From Caccoplasma sp905210875 (lineage in GTDB: Bacteria > Bacteroidota > Bacteroidia > Bacteroidales > UBA11471): DNA of 64,000 nt. Positions 33,644-42,856 of the stretch are shown piece by piece. A program made the translations under genes and the position numbers. The stretch lies in assembly GCA_963931635.1 (NCBI GenBank), contig OZ007034.1, forward strand, positions 1,178,001 to 1,242,000, written 5' to 3'. The notes beneath the pieces were generated by a model. It made no database searches, was not told the origin of the DNA, and saw only the letters and a program-made list of their open reading frames with translations. Within the stretch, counting starts at the first letter, position 1, and each line of letters starts with the position of its first letter.

Positions 33644-36559
33644 ATGAAACAATATCTTCTTCTCGGCATCATGTTGGCGATATGTATGTCGGGCATGGCA
33701 CAATATCCGGTGCGTCCGCCGATGCGAATGGAGGGTAACGGACCCGATGCCGAAAATCAAAACCAGTCGGAATATTTTGTTACCGGACAGGTATTAGACG
33801 AAAAAAACGAGCCGATGATAGCCGTTTCGGTACGACTGCTCTCGGCGGCCGACAGTTCATTGGTAAACGGTACAGGTACCATGACCGACGATAACGGAAA
33901 ATTTACCATCAAGGACCTGAAACGGGGCGATTATCTTGTGAATATCACGTTTCTGGGGTATAAGCCTGTATATAAGCCCGTGAAGCTGTTGCGGGTACAG
34001 CCCTCGGCTTCGGTGGGAACCGTGAAGATGGAGCCCGATGCCATACTTCTGGGTGAGGCGGTGATTACGGGTATCGTTCCTCCTATTGTGGCCAAGGAAG
34101 ACACCTTGGAGTTTAATGCCGACTCGTACAAGACGCAGCCCAACGCTGTGGTGGAAGATATGTTCAAGAAATTGCCCGGCGTCGAAGTCGATGACGACGG
34201 AAAGATAACCGTTCAAGGAAAAGAGGTAAAGAAAATTCTAATCGATGGCGAGGAGTTTTTTACCGACGACCCCAAGGTGGCGTCGAAAAACCTGCCGGCC
34301 AATATGATTGAGAAGATTCAGGTGGTCGACCGTCAGTCCGACGAGGCTCGCTTCTCGGGTGTCGACGACGGCGAGGAAGAGACGATAATCAATCTTACCG
34401 TGAAGAAGGGCATGAAACAGGGCTGGTTTGGTACGGCTCAGGCCGGTGGCGGTACCGAGATGGAGGTACTCAACGGCATGTATGAGCTCAATGCCATGGC
34501 CAATCGTTTTGTCGACAATAATCAGTTTTCGATTCTTGGTAGCCTCAACAACACCAACAACCAGGGTGCGACCGACCTGGGGGCCTCCATGTTCTCCGGG
34601 AGCAGTCGTATGATGGCCGGTGGAAATCGCGGTACAGGTACCTCGGGTATGCTGGGCGGTAACTTTAATGTGGGAACCAAAGATAAGAGTCTGCGCATCG
34701 GCGGTGATGTGGGGTATATGGGGAGCGACCGTTACTACGACAGCCGTAGTGAACAGCAAAACTTCCTTACCAACGACAGTTCGTCGTTTGTCAACCGCGA
34801 TGGTGAGAACATCAACCGCAGCCACAGTTTCGGTATGAACTTCCGCCTGCGCTGGGAAATCGATACCCTCACCCGATTGGAGTTTATGCCCCATTTCGGA
34901 TTTAACAAGTCGCATCTCGAAAACAACAGCTATTCCGAGACGATGGGTGGATACCGCGATGCCGAGTTGGCCTATCGCGACAGTGTCAACGACCAGCGTA
35001 CCCGTTCGCAGAGCGACGGTCAAGGTTATAACCTCTCGGGTCGACTCAGTTTCAGTCGCGCCTTCAAGAGCGATCCCCGTCGTCGGTTCAGTTTCAGTTT
35101 CAATTACAGCACCAACCGCAATGAAGAGAACGGTACCACCAACGATGTCTTGAATTTCTACCGTCTGGGTATTCTCGATTCTACCCGTATGCAGAACGAC
35201 GACAACATACAATCGGGCGCCTCCTACAATGCACGGGTTACTTATGTAGAGCCGTTGTCGGACCACTACTACATCAACTTCGTCTACCAATACCGTTACA
35301 ACAACAGCAATTCCGATGCCTATACCTATAATATAGACGAGGCCGGCAACTATGTCGAACTCGATTCGCTCGGGATGCCCATAGCCGATGAAAATTACAG
35401 CAATGTGTCGCGCAGCCTTTATCGTACCCATCGAGGAGAAATATCCTTGCGAGGAGTCTATTCCAAGTTGAACTTCAATGCCGGTGTGCGCCTCGAACAT
35501 CAGAAACGCGAGACCCGCTATCTATTTGGTAGCAACGTGGGTAATGATATTACCCAACGTTCGCTCAATTTCTCGCCGACGTTACGGTTGCGCTACCGGA
35601 TAACGAAGCATAAGAATCTGCGCATCGATTATCGGGGAAATACGTCGCAGCCGTCGGCTCGGCAGTTGCAGGCATCGCCCGATATAACCAATCCGCTCAA
35701 TATATATATAGGTAATCCCGAGTTGAAGTCGGAGTTCAGTCATCGTGTTTCCATGCGTTACAACTCCTATAACATCGATACCTATCAGTCGTTTACCATC
35801 GGTGCCGATGGTCGGGCTACACAGAACGGTATTGTAGAGAAGACCATCTACAATGCCAGTGGTGGTCGCACCCGCACCCCGGTCAATGTCAATGGAGAAT
35901 GGAACGCTTCGGTATGGGCTTTCTACAATATGCCTTTCAAGCGCAACAAAAAGTTCAGTTTCAACTCCAACACGCGGTTGGCTTACGACAATTCGGTGGG
36001 ATTTGTATCGTTGGGAGGAAATACCGACAGTGAAAAGAACATCTCTCGCAACGCCAATATCCGGGAGTATCTCTCGCTGCGTTACTCTTCGGAGTTGTTC
36101 AATGCCAGCATCGGTGGCAACTATGCCATTTCGTATGTGAAAAATACGATGCAGACCGATAACGACCAGACCACCATGGACTTTGGTGCCCGGGCCGAGA
36201 TAGACTGGTTCCTTCCCTGCGGTGTTTCGATAGGCTCTGACTGCCGCTATCGTGGCACGGCCGGCTATGCCGAAGGTTATAACCAGAACAAGGTCATCTG
36301 GAACGCCTCTGTTGCCTACTCGTTCCTGGAAAAGAAAAACGCAACAATCCGTTTCAAGGTGTATGACATTCTGCGACAGAATACCAATATCAGCCGTTCG
36401 GTAACCGGTACATATATACAAGACCAGGAGACCAATGCCATAGGCAGTTATTGCATGCTCTACTTTGCCTACCAGTTCAATACCATCGGAGGTAAGGGCA
36501 ATGCCGGCGGGCCGCAGGGTCCCGGTGGTCATGGCCCTCGCGGATATAGACATTTTTGA
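33644..36559 (+). CDS. Outer-membrane beta-barrel protein with carboxypeptidase-regulatory domain (TonB-receptor-like)
   Basis: A 971-residue outer-membrane protein. A signal peptide (about 1-19) is followed by a Pro/Asn-rich linker. Residues about 46-130 form a CarboxypepD_reg-like sandwich (VTGQVLDEKNEPMIAVSVRL). A plug-like domain follows (EDTLEFNADSYKTQPNAVVEDMFKKLPGVEVDDDG, then KILIDGEEFFTDDPKVASKNLP), and about 600 residues of alternating strands form the barrel. This is the outer-membrane beta-barrel family close to, but distinct from, SusC receptors; there is no SusD partner nearby. The C-terminus is a Gly/Pro-rich tail (GGKGNAGGPQGPGGHGPRG) after the last strand, which is unusual. 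Substrate unknown. Confidence 0.9.
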   Translation: MKQYLLLGIMLAICMSGMAQYPVRPPMRMEGNGPDAENQNQSEYFVTGQVLDEKNEPMIAVSVRLLSAADSSLVNGTGTMTDDNGKFTIKDLKRGDYLVNITFLGYKPVYKPVKLLRVQPSASVGTVKMEPDAILLGEAVITGIVPPIVAKEDTLEFNADSYKTQPNAVVEDMFKKLPGVEVDDDGKITVQGKEVKKILIDGEEFFTDDPKVASKNLPANMIEKIQVVDRQSDEARFSGVDDGEEETIINLTVKKGMKQGWFGTAQAGGGTEMEVLNGMYELNAMANRFVDNNQFSILGSLNNTNNQGATDLGASMFSGSSRMMAGGNRGTGTSGMLGGNFNVGTKDKSLRIGGDVGYMGSDRYYDSRSEQQNFLTNDSSSFVNRDGENINRSHSFGMNFRLRWEIDTLTRLEFMPHFGFNKSHLENNSYSETMGGYRDAELAYRDSVNDQRTRSQSDGQGYNLSGRLSFSRAFKSDPRRRFSFSFNYSTNRNEENGTTNDVLNFYRLGILDSTRMQNDDNIQSGASYNARVTYVEPLSDHYYINFVYQYRYNNSNSDAYTYNIDEAGNYVELDSLGMPIADENYSNVSRSLYRTHRGEISLRGVYSKLNFNAGVRLEHQKRETRYLFGSNVGNDITQRSLNFSPTLRLRYRITKHKNLRIDYRGNTSQPSARQLQASPDITNPLNIYIGNPELKSEFSHRVSMRYNSYNIDTYQSFTIGADGRATQNGIVEKTIYNASGGRTRTPVNVNGEWNASVWAFYNMPFKRNKKFSFNSNTRLAYDNSVGFVSLGGNTDSEKNISRNANIREYLSLRYSSELFNASIGGNYAISYVKNTMQTDNDQTTMDFGARAEIDWFLPCGVSIGSDCRYRGTAGYAEGYNQNKVIWNASVAYSFLEKKNATIRFKVYDILRQNTNISRSVTGTYIQDQETNAIGSYCMLYFAYQFNTIGGKGNAGGPQGPGGHGPRGYRHF

Positions 36560-36587
36560 TAAATTATAAATCTTGACTATGGGAAAA

Positions 36588-36623
36588 AGAAGGCTGTGAA
36601 ACATTTTGAAATCACAGCCTTCT
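36588..36623 (+). terminator. Terminator after the barrel gene
   Basis: AGAAGGCTGTGA (36588-36599) pairs with TCACAGCCTTCT (36612-36623), then TTGTATCTTT. It overlaps the apbE promoter. Confidence 0.75.
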
Positions 36624-36634
36624 TTGTATCTTTG
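36605..36634 (+). promoter_or_regulatory. Promoter of apbE
   Basis: TTTG (36605-36608), 18 bases, TATCTTTG (36627-36634); the leader to the ATG at 36696 is about 55 bases. Confidence 0.55.
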
Positions 36635-36695
36635 CTTCACATCATGTCGGTAGTCAGATAAGTGACCCGTCGAGCCAAATTGTAAAACAGAGAGA

Positions 36696-37721
36696 ATGAA
36701 AAATAAGAAAGGCTGGTTGGCCTGTGTATTGTGTGTGATTGTCATAGCCGGAGTGGTGCTTCTGCGGCAATGTCGTGCGACCGAAGGAAATGCCTACCAT
36801 CGTAACGAAGGTATGATATTTAATACCATATATCATTTTACCTATGAAGCCCGTGAAGATTATCAGTCTCAAATCGAGGCCGAACTGCAACGTTTCGATG
36901 CCTCTCTTTCACCATTCAATCCCTCGTCCATAATTTCGCGTTTCAACCGTAACGATACGGCCGTCGTGGCCGATGCCTGGTTCGAGACCGTCTTTGCCCG
37001 CTCCAAGGAGGTGTGGCGCGATACCGGTGGCGCCTTCGACCCTACTGTCTCTCCGCTCATCAATGCTTGGGGATTTGGCTTCAAGACAGGAGCGCCGGTA
37101 ACCCCCGAGACGGTCGATAGCCTGTGGCATCTTGTGGGTATGGAGCGTATGGAGCTTGTCGATGGCCGCCTTCATAAAGACGACCCCCGCATGAGCCTTA
37201 ACTTCTCGGCCATAGCCAAAGGGTATGCCGTTGATGTTGTTGCTTCGTTTTTGAGAGAAAAGGGGGTCAAGAATTTCTTGGTCGAAATAGGCGGTGAAGT
37301 TGCTGCCCAAGGAAAAAATGCTCGCGGAGAAACATGGAGGGTAGGTATTGATACCCCCGATGAGGCTAACGTGGCAGGCGGTGAAATCGAAGCCGTAGTG
37401 ATGCTCGACGATGCCGCCCTGGCCACATCGGGCAATTATCGCAACTTTCGGGTGGTCAACGGCCGGCGGGTAGCTCATACCATAGATCCGGCCACGGGTT
37501 ATCCCGTGCAACACTCTCTGTTGAGTGCCACGGTACTTGCTCCCGACTGTATGACGGCCGATGCCTATGCTACGGCATTTATGGTACTGGGGGTCGATAA
37601 GAGTCTCGAAATTGCCGCCCGAAATCCCGGAATAGAGGCCTACCTCATCTATGCGGTCGATTCGCTCACTACTTCGGTGGCTATGACCCCTGGCATGAAG
37701 CAATATCTTTTTGGTGAGTGA
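36696..37721 (+). CDS. apbE: FAD:protein FMN transferase
   Basis: A 341-residue membrane-anchored or lipoprotein-type enzyme that attaches FMN from FAD to Thr/Ser of Rnf and Nqr subunits. An N-terminal hydrophobic segment (about 7-24) ends near Cys26, without a strict lipobox. The FAD site shows MIFNTIYHFTYE early, RFDASLSPFNPSSIISRFN, AFDPTVSPLINAWGFG, NFSAIAKGYAVD, and the metal and FAD end HTIDPATGYPVQHSLLSATVLAPDCMTADAYATA. All blocks are intact and the length is normal. It is monocistronic, with a terminator-overlapping promoter. Confidence 0.95.
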   Translation: MKNKKGWLACVLCVIVIAGVVLLRQCRATEGNAYHRNEGMIFNTIYHFTYEAREDYQSQIEAELQRFDASLSPFNPSSIISRFNRNDTAVVADAWFETVFARSKEVWRDTGGAFDPTVSPLINAWGFGFKTGAPVTPETVDSLWHLVGMERMELVDGRLHKDDPRMSLNFSAIAKGYAVDVVASFLREKGVKNFLVEIGGEVAAQGKNARGETWRVGIDTPDEANVAGGEIEAVVMLDDAALATSGNYRNFRVVNGRRVAHTIDPATGYPVQHSLLSATVLAPDCMTADAYATAFMVLGVDKSLEIAARNPGIEAYLIYAVDSLTTSVAMTPGMKQYLFGE

Positions 37722-37813
37722 CAATTTGTTTTTTTAAAGAGGCGTCACGGCATCTTTTTGTCGGCATTCGAGCGAAAATGAAATAGAATCATTTTCATAA
37801 AGAATATTCTTTA

Positions 37814-37821
37814 TATATTTG
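37814..37821 (+). promoter_or_regulatory. -7 promoter box of the aminotransferase gene
   Basis: TATATTTG, a full match to TAnnTTTG, 29 bases before the ATG at 37851. The -33 region has a T-run (37792-37795) rather than TTTG. Confidence 0.5.
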
Positions 37822-37850
37822 CACACTGGAACATTCAAAAATTTAGAAAG

Positions 37851-39044
37851 ATGAATCAAGTATCAGAGCGTTTGGCAAGCCTTTCTCCATCGGAGACTTT
37901 GGCTATGTCGCAGAAGAGTAACGAACTAAAAGCGCAGGGAATTGATATTATCAACCTGAGCGTGGGTGAACCCGACTTCTTTACCCCCGACCACATCAAA
38001 GCCGCCGCCAAGAAAGCCATCGACGATAACTTTTCGTTTTATTCGCCGGTGCCCGGTTATATGGATTTGCGCAAAGCCATCTGCGCCAAGTTGAAAAACG
38101 AGAACCATCTCGATTTTACTCCCGAGCAGATTGTCGTTTCCAACGGTGCCAAGCAATCGATATGCAATGCCATACTCTGCATCATCGATCCAGGTGACGA
38201 GGTAATAATACCCGCCCCTTGCTGGGTAAGCTATGTCGAGATGGTGAAACTGGCCGAAGGCAAGAGCGTCGTAGTACCGTCGACCATCGACAACGACTTC
38301 AAGATTACCCCCGAACAGCTCGAAGCCGCCATCACCCCCAAGACCAAGGCCATCATTCTCTGCTCTCCCTCCAACCCCACCGGCAGCGTGTACAGTCGCG
38401 AAGAGTTGAAGGCCCTTGCCGATGTGCTGGCCAAGTATCCCCGCATCATCATTTTGGCCGACGAGATATATGAGCATATCAACTATATCGGCGGCCATCA
38501 GAGCATTGCACAATTTGATAATGTGCGCGACCGCGTGGCCATCATAAACGGTGTTTCCAAGGCCTATGCCATGACCGGCTGGCGTATCGGATTCATCGCC
38601 GCTCCCCTGTGGCTGGCCAAGGCCTGCAACAAGTTACAGAGCCAATACACGTCGGGCCCCAGTTCTATCGCGCAGAAAGCTTCTGTGGCAGCCTTTACGG
38701 GCGACCAGAGCTGCGTTGAGGAGATGCGTCAGGCCTTTGAACGCCGTCGCGACCTGGTTGTGGAGATGGCCCGTCAGATACCCGGCTTCAAGGTAAATGT
38801 GCCTCATGGAGCATTTTATCTCTTCCCCGATGTGTCGTACTACTACGGAAAGAAATTTGGCGACAAGGTGATTGCCAATTCGGCCGACCTGGCCATGTAT
38901 CTCCTCGAAGAGGGCCACGTTGCCACGGTGGGTGGTGCCGCTTTCTGCGCTCCCGAATGTCTGCGCTTCTCCTATGCTACTTCTGACGAAAACCTCAAAG
39001 AGGCTTTGCGTCGCATCAAGGAGGCTCTGGCCAAGTTGAAATAA
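37851..39044 (+). CDS. Pyridoxal-phosphate aminotransferase (aspartate type)
   Basis: A 397-residue class I aminotransferase (fold type I), transferring amino groups between an amino acid and 2-oxoglutarate. The N-terminus has the typical SERLASLSPSETLAMSQKSNELKAQGIDIINLSVGEPDF. The cofactor residues are in VVSNGAKQSI, CSPSNPTGSVYS, ILADEIYEHI and the lysine box NGVSKAYAMTGWRIGF (Lys about 239). YATSDENL marks the C-terminal arginine/substrate end. It closely follows the thermostable AspC type of Bacteroidetes, so aspartate is the likeliest substrate, but related enzymes also use other acidic or aromatic amino acids. Confidence 0.93.
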   Translation: MNQVSERLASLSPSETLAMSQKSNELKAQGIDIINLSVGEPDFFTPDHIKAAAKKAIDDNFSFYSPVPGYMDLRKAICAKLKNENHLDFTPEQIVVSNGAKQSICNAILCIIDPGDEVIIPAPCWVSYVEMVKLAEGKSVVVPSTIDNDFKITPEQLEAAITPKTKAIILCSPSNPTGSVYSREELKALADVLAKYPRIIILADEIYEHINYIGGHQSIAQFDNVRDRVAIINGVSKAYAMTGWRIGFIAAPLWLAKACNKLQSQYTSGPSSIAQKASVAAFTGDQSCVEEMRQAFERRRDLVVEMARQIPGFKVNVPHGAFYLFPDVSYYYGKKFGDKVIANSADLAMYLLEEGHVATVGGAAFCAPECLRFSYATSDENLKEALRRIKEALAKLK

Positions 39045-39063
39045 TACCCTGTTGATATAAAAC

Positions 39064-39102
39064 GAAGAGCGGAGGCCGCATTTTGCGGCCTCCGCTCTCT
39101 TC
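39064..39102. terminator. Bidirectional terminator between aminotransferase and Crp-type genes
   Basis: A long stem GAAGAGCGGAGGCCGCA with its complement (39064-39080 with 39084-39102). It lies between two convergent genes and should serve both. Confidence 0.75.
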
Positions 39103-39124
39103 ATTGTATATGAGGCGATGTAAA

Positions 39125-39823
39125 TTAATCGTCTGTGTCGGTAGAGAGTATTTTACTTAATTTGTGGCGGTCAAGCAGTTGCAGTCCTTGTGAAGAGTAA
39201 GTAATGATGCCTTCGTCGCTAAGCTCGTTGAGAGCCGTCATGAAGACCGAACGTTGTACCCCGAAAAAGGTATAAAGGTCTTTCAGTTTGCAGATAATCT
39301 GCACGTCGGTAGCGTTGCGCTGCGTGAAACTCAGAATCCAGAAAGCCAGCCGCTCCTTGACACTGCCCGATGAGAGAGCCAGAAAAGTTTCAAGGCTTTT
39401 TTGTGAATATCGGGAAAGAATATTCAGCAGGTTGATGATAAAAATGGGGCTTTGTTGAATGAGAGCAACAAAAGATTGTTTGTCAATCTGCATGATACCG
39501 CAAGTCTCTTTGGCGGTTACTTCGCTGGGATAGGTGGTGTTACGGCCGAAAAGATGGTTGGGGTAGAGTATGTCGGGGGCATGCAGGGTTTCGGTTACGC
39601 GGATTTTTCCGCTCATGTTCTTTAATTCCGAACGGGCGCTACCCGATACAATGAATTTCATGTGCGTGCACTCTTCTCCGCGGTGTGCGATGACTTCATT
39701 GTCTTGGTATTTTAAGAAATGAAAGCGGGTTTTTTCTATTATTTCCGATATCTTTACACGGTTTACCCCCTGAAATAGAGGTAATTGTAGTAAAACGTCA
39801 TACATGCTGTCCATATTTTCCAC
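39125..39823 (-). CDS. Crp/Fnr-family transcriptional regulator
   Basis: A 232-residue regulator. An N-terminal cyclic-nucleotide-binding-like barrel (about 10-125) contains NEVIAHRGEECTHMKFIVSGSA. A dimer helix spans about 135-165, and the C-terminal winged HTH (about 170-225) contains KLKDLYTFFGVQRSVFMTALNELSDEGIITY. The cAMP-binding RxSA pocket is not conserved, so a different or no ligand is likely. There is no Fnr cysteine set. The start at 39823 (MENMDSMY) is one of three close ATG codons. The neighbouring marC and aminotransferase genes are possible but unproven targets. Confidence 0.9.
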   Translation of the reverse strand: MENMDSMYDVLLQLPLFQGVNRVKISEIIEKTRFHFLKYQDNEVIAHRGEECTHMKFIVSGSARSELKNMSGKIRVTETLHAPDILYPNHLFGRNTTYPSEVTAKETCGIMQIDKQSFVALIQQSPIFIINLLNILSRYSQKSLETFLALSSGSVKERLAFWILSFTQRNATDVQIICKLKDLYTFFGVQRSVFMTALNELSDEGIITYSSQGLQLLDRHKLSKILSTDTDD

Positions 39824-39923
39824 GTTTAATAATTCAAAAATAAGAAGAATTATTCAAATCTCTACCGAATAAACATAAAATCAAATTCTTTGTTTAGAAA
39901 CAATTGTCTTCTTTCTTTTTTCT

Positions 39924-39931
39924 TAACTTTG
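39924..39931 (+). promoter_or_regulatory. -7 promoter box of the marC-family gene
   Basis: TAACTTTG, a full consensus match, 34 bases before ATG 39966. A TTG at 39904-39906 is a weak -33 candidate with 17-base spacing. Confidence 0.45.
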
Positions 39932-39965
39932 CTGTCGATGTCAAATTAACCTAAACATCTATGCT

Positions 39966-40577
39966 ATGGAACAGTCTGCGTTTTACTTTGACTTGCAGGA
40001 AATAGTAAGTGCATTTGTTGTGCTTTTTGCCGTGATTGATGTAACGGGGCTCCTGCCTGTGTTTATCGATTTTCAGAACAAGGGAATGAAAATATCCCCG
40101 GCCAAGGCTGCGATATATTCCCTGATAGCCTTTGTCGCCTTTCTTTTTGCAGGAAATGCCATCTTGCAACTTTTTCAGGTCGATATCTCTTCGTTTGCCG
40201 TAGCCGGTTCTTTGGTGATATTTGTCATGGCCATTGAAATGATATTCGGGGTAGAGATATTTCGCAACGATGGCCCCGGCGGGTCGGCCACGCTGGTACC
40301 TATAGTCTTCCCGTTGATAGCCGGTGCCGGATCATTTACCGCTCTGCTTTCATTGAGAGCTCTATACAGCTTGCCCGACATTCTTATAGCGCTGGTACTG
40401 AATATTATTATTGTGTATTTGGTGTTGCGTTATGCCTTTTTGGTTGAGAAGGTTTTTGGAAAGGCATTTGTCTATGTGTTGCGAAAATTGTTTGGTATTA
40501 TCCTGTTGGCCATTTCGGTGCGAATGTTTGTGAGCAATCTTACCAAACTGCTCGAATCGTTTACCTCCCAGCAATGA
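39966..40577 (+). CDS. MarC-family inner-membrane protein
   Basis: A 203-residue protein with six predicted membrane segments. The family features are FVVLFAVIDVTGLLPVF near the start, FAVAGSLVIFVMAIEMIFG in the middle, and GPGGSATLVPIVFPLIAGAGSFTALLSL before the second half. The MarC/UPF0056 family was once linked to multiple antibiotic resistance; that link has not held and the transported substrate is unknown. It is monocistronic, with a terminator at 40608-40655. Confidence 0.9.
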   Translation: MEQSAFYFDLQEIVSAFVVLFAVIDVTGLLPVFIDFQNKGMKISPAKAAIYSLIAFVAFLFAGNAILQLFQVDISSFAVAGSLVIFVMAIEMIFGVEIFRNDGPGGSATLVPIVFPLIAGAGSFTALLSLRALYSLPDILIALVLNIIIVYLVLRYAFLVEKVFGKAFVYVLRKLFGIILLAISVRMFVSNLTKLLESFTSQQ

Positions 40578-40607
40578 TGAAAAACTTGTTTTACTCAATT
40601 TATAAAG

Positions 40608-40655
40608 AAGACAAAAAGCAAGCCGAGAGATACCCGGCCTGCTTTTTGTCTTTTT
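40608..40655 (+). terminator. Terminator after the marC-family gene
   Basis: AAGACAAAAAGCA (40608-40620) pairs with TGCTTTTTGTCTT (40640-40652) with an inner GCCG/CGGC, then TTT. The following 40656-40878 is AT-rich and leads into the glucan operon; I see no clear promoter consensus in it. Confidence 0.8.
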
Positions 40656-40878
40656 GGAGAGAAAAAAGGTCTTTTCAAGCACCAATTTTCGTTCAAAAAT
40701 AACAAGAAAAATGTAAATATCCAATTTATAAGGGAATTTTTTTCTGGTTAAGATAAAAATATAGGAATTTGTTATTTGTCAATTAAATATCTCTGGTAAA
40801 AATTTGGAATATTGAAAATCATATTATATATTCGGAAGTCACAAACATGGAACTCTATATAATATTTTGAAATAAGAT

Positions 40879-42828
40879 ATGAGCTATTTGAAGTTTGATA
40901 AAAACATAATGACCAATTTGTCGCAATCTCTGCCCAAAGAGATGCTGCGAACCAATCGGTCGGGAGCTTACCATTGTACGACGATTGTCGATTGCAATAC
41001 CCGGAAGCAACATGGATTGTTGGTAATTCCCATTCCCGAGATGGACGATGATAATCATGTGTTGCTTTCCTCATTCGACGAGACCGTGATACAGCATGGT
41101 GCGCCCTTCAATCTGGGGCTGCACAAGTATCAGGGCGATTGTTTCAGCCCCAATGGTCATAAGTATATCCGTGAGTTTACGTGTGAGACGGTACCCCAGA
41201 CCACGTATCGGGTGGGCGGTGTGATTTTCGCCAAGGAGAAAGTCTTTATTTCGCACGAAAATCGTATACTTATCCGTTATACCTTGCTCGATGCTCATTC
41301 CGAGACGACTTTGCAGTTCCGCCCGTTTCTTGCATTTCGCAATGCCAACTCTCTTGTCATAGCCAATGATAAGCTCAACGGGCATTACGATGTGGTTGAG
41401 AACGGCATCAGTTGTTGTCTTTACCCCGGGTATCCCACACTGTACATGCAGTTTAACAAGCCGGTGGAATTTGTTTCTCAGCCCAATTGGTATAAAGGTA
41501 TCGAGTATATCAAAGACCAGGAGCGTGGTTACGATTACAAGGAAGACCTTTATGTGCCCGGTTATTTTGAGCTCCCCATCAAGAAAGGCGAAAAGATTAT
41601 CTTCTCGGCCGGAACGAGCGAGATAAAGACCCGTTCGCTCACCTCACTGTACACCAAGGAGATGGGGGTGCGTACAAGCCGTACCAGCTTTTACAACTGC
41701 TTGAAAAATTCGGCCCAGCAATTCTATTACAAGCGGGGCAACGAAAATTATCTGTTGGCCGGCTATCCGTGGTTCAAGGTGAGTGCTCGCGATATGTTTG
41801 TTGCTCTGCCCGGTTGCACCTTGGCAATCGACGATGTTGAAATGTTTCACGACATCATGGCAACCTCTCAGAAGGCGCTCCGCAAGTGGATGGAGCAAGG
41901 CGAGCGCGACACCGTGATAAAAGACATTGACAAGCCCGATGTGCTGTTGTGGGTTGTTTGGGCCTTGCAACAGTATGCCAAGATGGTGTCGGTCGATGAG
42001 TGTCGTGCCCGTTATGGAAAATTGATTGTTGACATGGTACAGGCCATCATGAAGGGAAAAATAACCAATCTCTTCTTGCAGGACAACGGTCTGTTGTATG
42101 CCAACGGCCGGGAAACCCCCATTTCGTGGATAGATGCTGTCGATGCAGCGGGGCACCCGATAACTCCACGCACGGGATACTTGTCGGAATACAATGCGTT
42201 GTGGTATAATGCCCTGATGTTTACGGCCGAGCAGATTCTTGTCGAGCCGGAGAAAGTGGCCTTGGCCGACGGTCTGAGAAATCTCGCATCGAAGACGGCG
42301 GCATCGTTTAAGGAGATGTTTCTCAATGACTATGGCTATCTGTTTGACTATGTCGATGCCAATTTCGCCGATTGGAGTGTGCGCCCCAATATGCTGTTTG
42401 CCCTCTCTCTCGACTATTCTCCACTCGAAAAGAGTGAGCGGAAAAAAGCCCTCGATGTGGTTACACGAGAGTTGCTCACCCCCAAGGGCATACGCACGCT
42501 CAGCCCCAAGAGCCACGGATACTCTCCTATCTATGTGGGGAATGAAGAGCAACGAGCCCGTTCGTATTTTCAAGGGCCGGCCAGGCCTTGGCTTATGGGA
42601 GCTTATGCCGATGCCTATCTTAAACTCTTTGGCATCAGCGGCGTTTCTTTCTTGGAACGTATGCTCATCGGGTTTGAAGAGGAAATGTCGAACACCTGCA
42701 TCGGTACCATCTCTGAACTTTTCGATGGAAATCCCCCATATTCGGGTCGCGGCGGTATAAGCCTAGCGGCAAACGTGGGTGAGATATTGCGTGTCGTGCG
42801 ATTGTTGAAAAAATATAACCATATATAA
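40879..42828 (+). CDS. Glycogen debranching enzyme (amylo-alpha-1,6-glucosidase type)
   Basis: A 649-residue cytoplasmic enzyme that removes alpha-1,6 branches from glycogen. The N-terminal domain (about 1-230) matches the bacterial/archaeal GDE_N form: LRTNRSGAYHCTTIVDCNTRKQHGLLV and YQGDCFSPNGHKYIREFTCE. The C-terminal (alpha/alpha)6 barrel (about 270-649) has LAGYPWFKVSARDMFVALPG, DAVDAAGHPITPRTGYLSEYNALWYNAL and RPWLMGAYADAYLK, including the acidic catalytic candidates. It is the first gene of a three-gene plus-strand operon (gaps of 28 and 41 bases) with a GT4 synthase and a GH57 enzyme, the standard Bacteroidales glycogen cluster. Confidence 0.93.
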   Translation: MSYLKFDKNIMTNLSQSLPKEMLRTNRSGAYHCTTIVDCNTRKQHGLLVIPIPEMDDDNHVLLSSFDETVIQHGAPFNLGLHKYQGDCFSPNGHKYIREFTCETVPQTTYRVGGVIFAKEKVFISHENRILIRYTLLDAHSETTLQFRPFLAFRNANSLVIANDKLNGHYDVVENGISCCLYPGYPTLYMQFNKPVEFVSQPNWYKGIEYIKDQERGYDYKEDLYVPGYFELPIKKGEKIIFSAGTSEIKTRSLTSLYTKEMGVRTSRTSFYNCLKNSAQQFYYKRGNENYLLAGYPWFKVSARDMFVALPGCTLAIDDVEMFHDIMATSQKALRKWMEQGERDTVIKDIDKPDVLLWVVWALQQYAKMVSVDECRARYGKLIVDMVQAIMKGKITNLFLQDNGLLYANGRETPISWIDAVDAAGHPITPRTGYLSEYNALWYNALMFTAEQILVEPEKVALADGLRNLASKTAASFKEMFLNDYGYLFDYVDANFADWSVRPNMLFALSLDYSPLEKSERKKALDVVTRELLTPKGIRTLSPKSHGYSPIYVGNEEQRARSYFQGPARPWLMGAYADAYLKLFGISGVSFLERMLIGFEEEMSNTCIGTISELFDGNPPYSGRGGISLAANVGEILRVVRLLKKYNHI

Positions 42829-42856
42829 GTAGAAAAATTTAAATCTTGAAAAACAC

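Noticed and set aside
34238..35500. Minus-strand open frame of 420 codons opposite the outer-membrane barrel gene
   Set aside because: Low-complexity Val/Ile/Thr-rich translation antisense to a clear gene.
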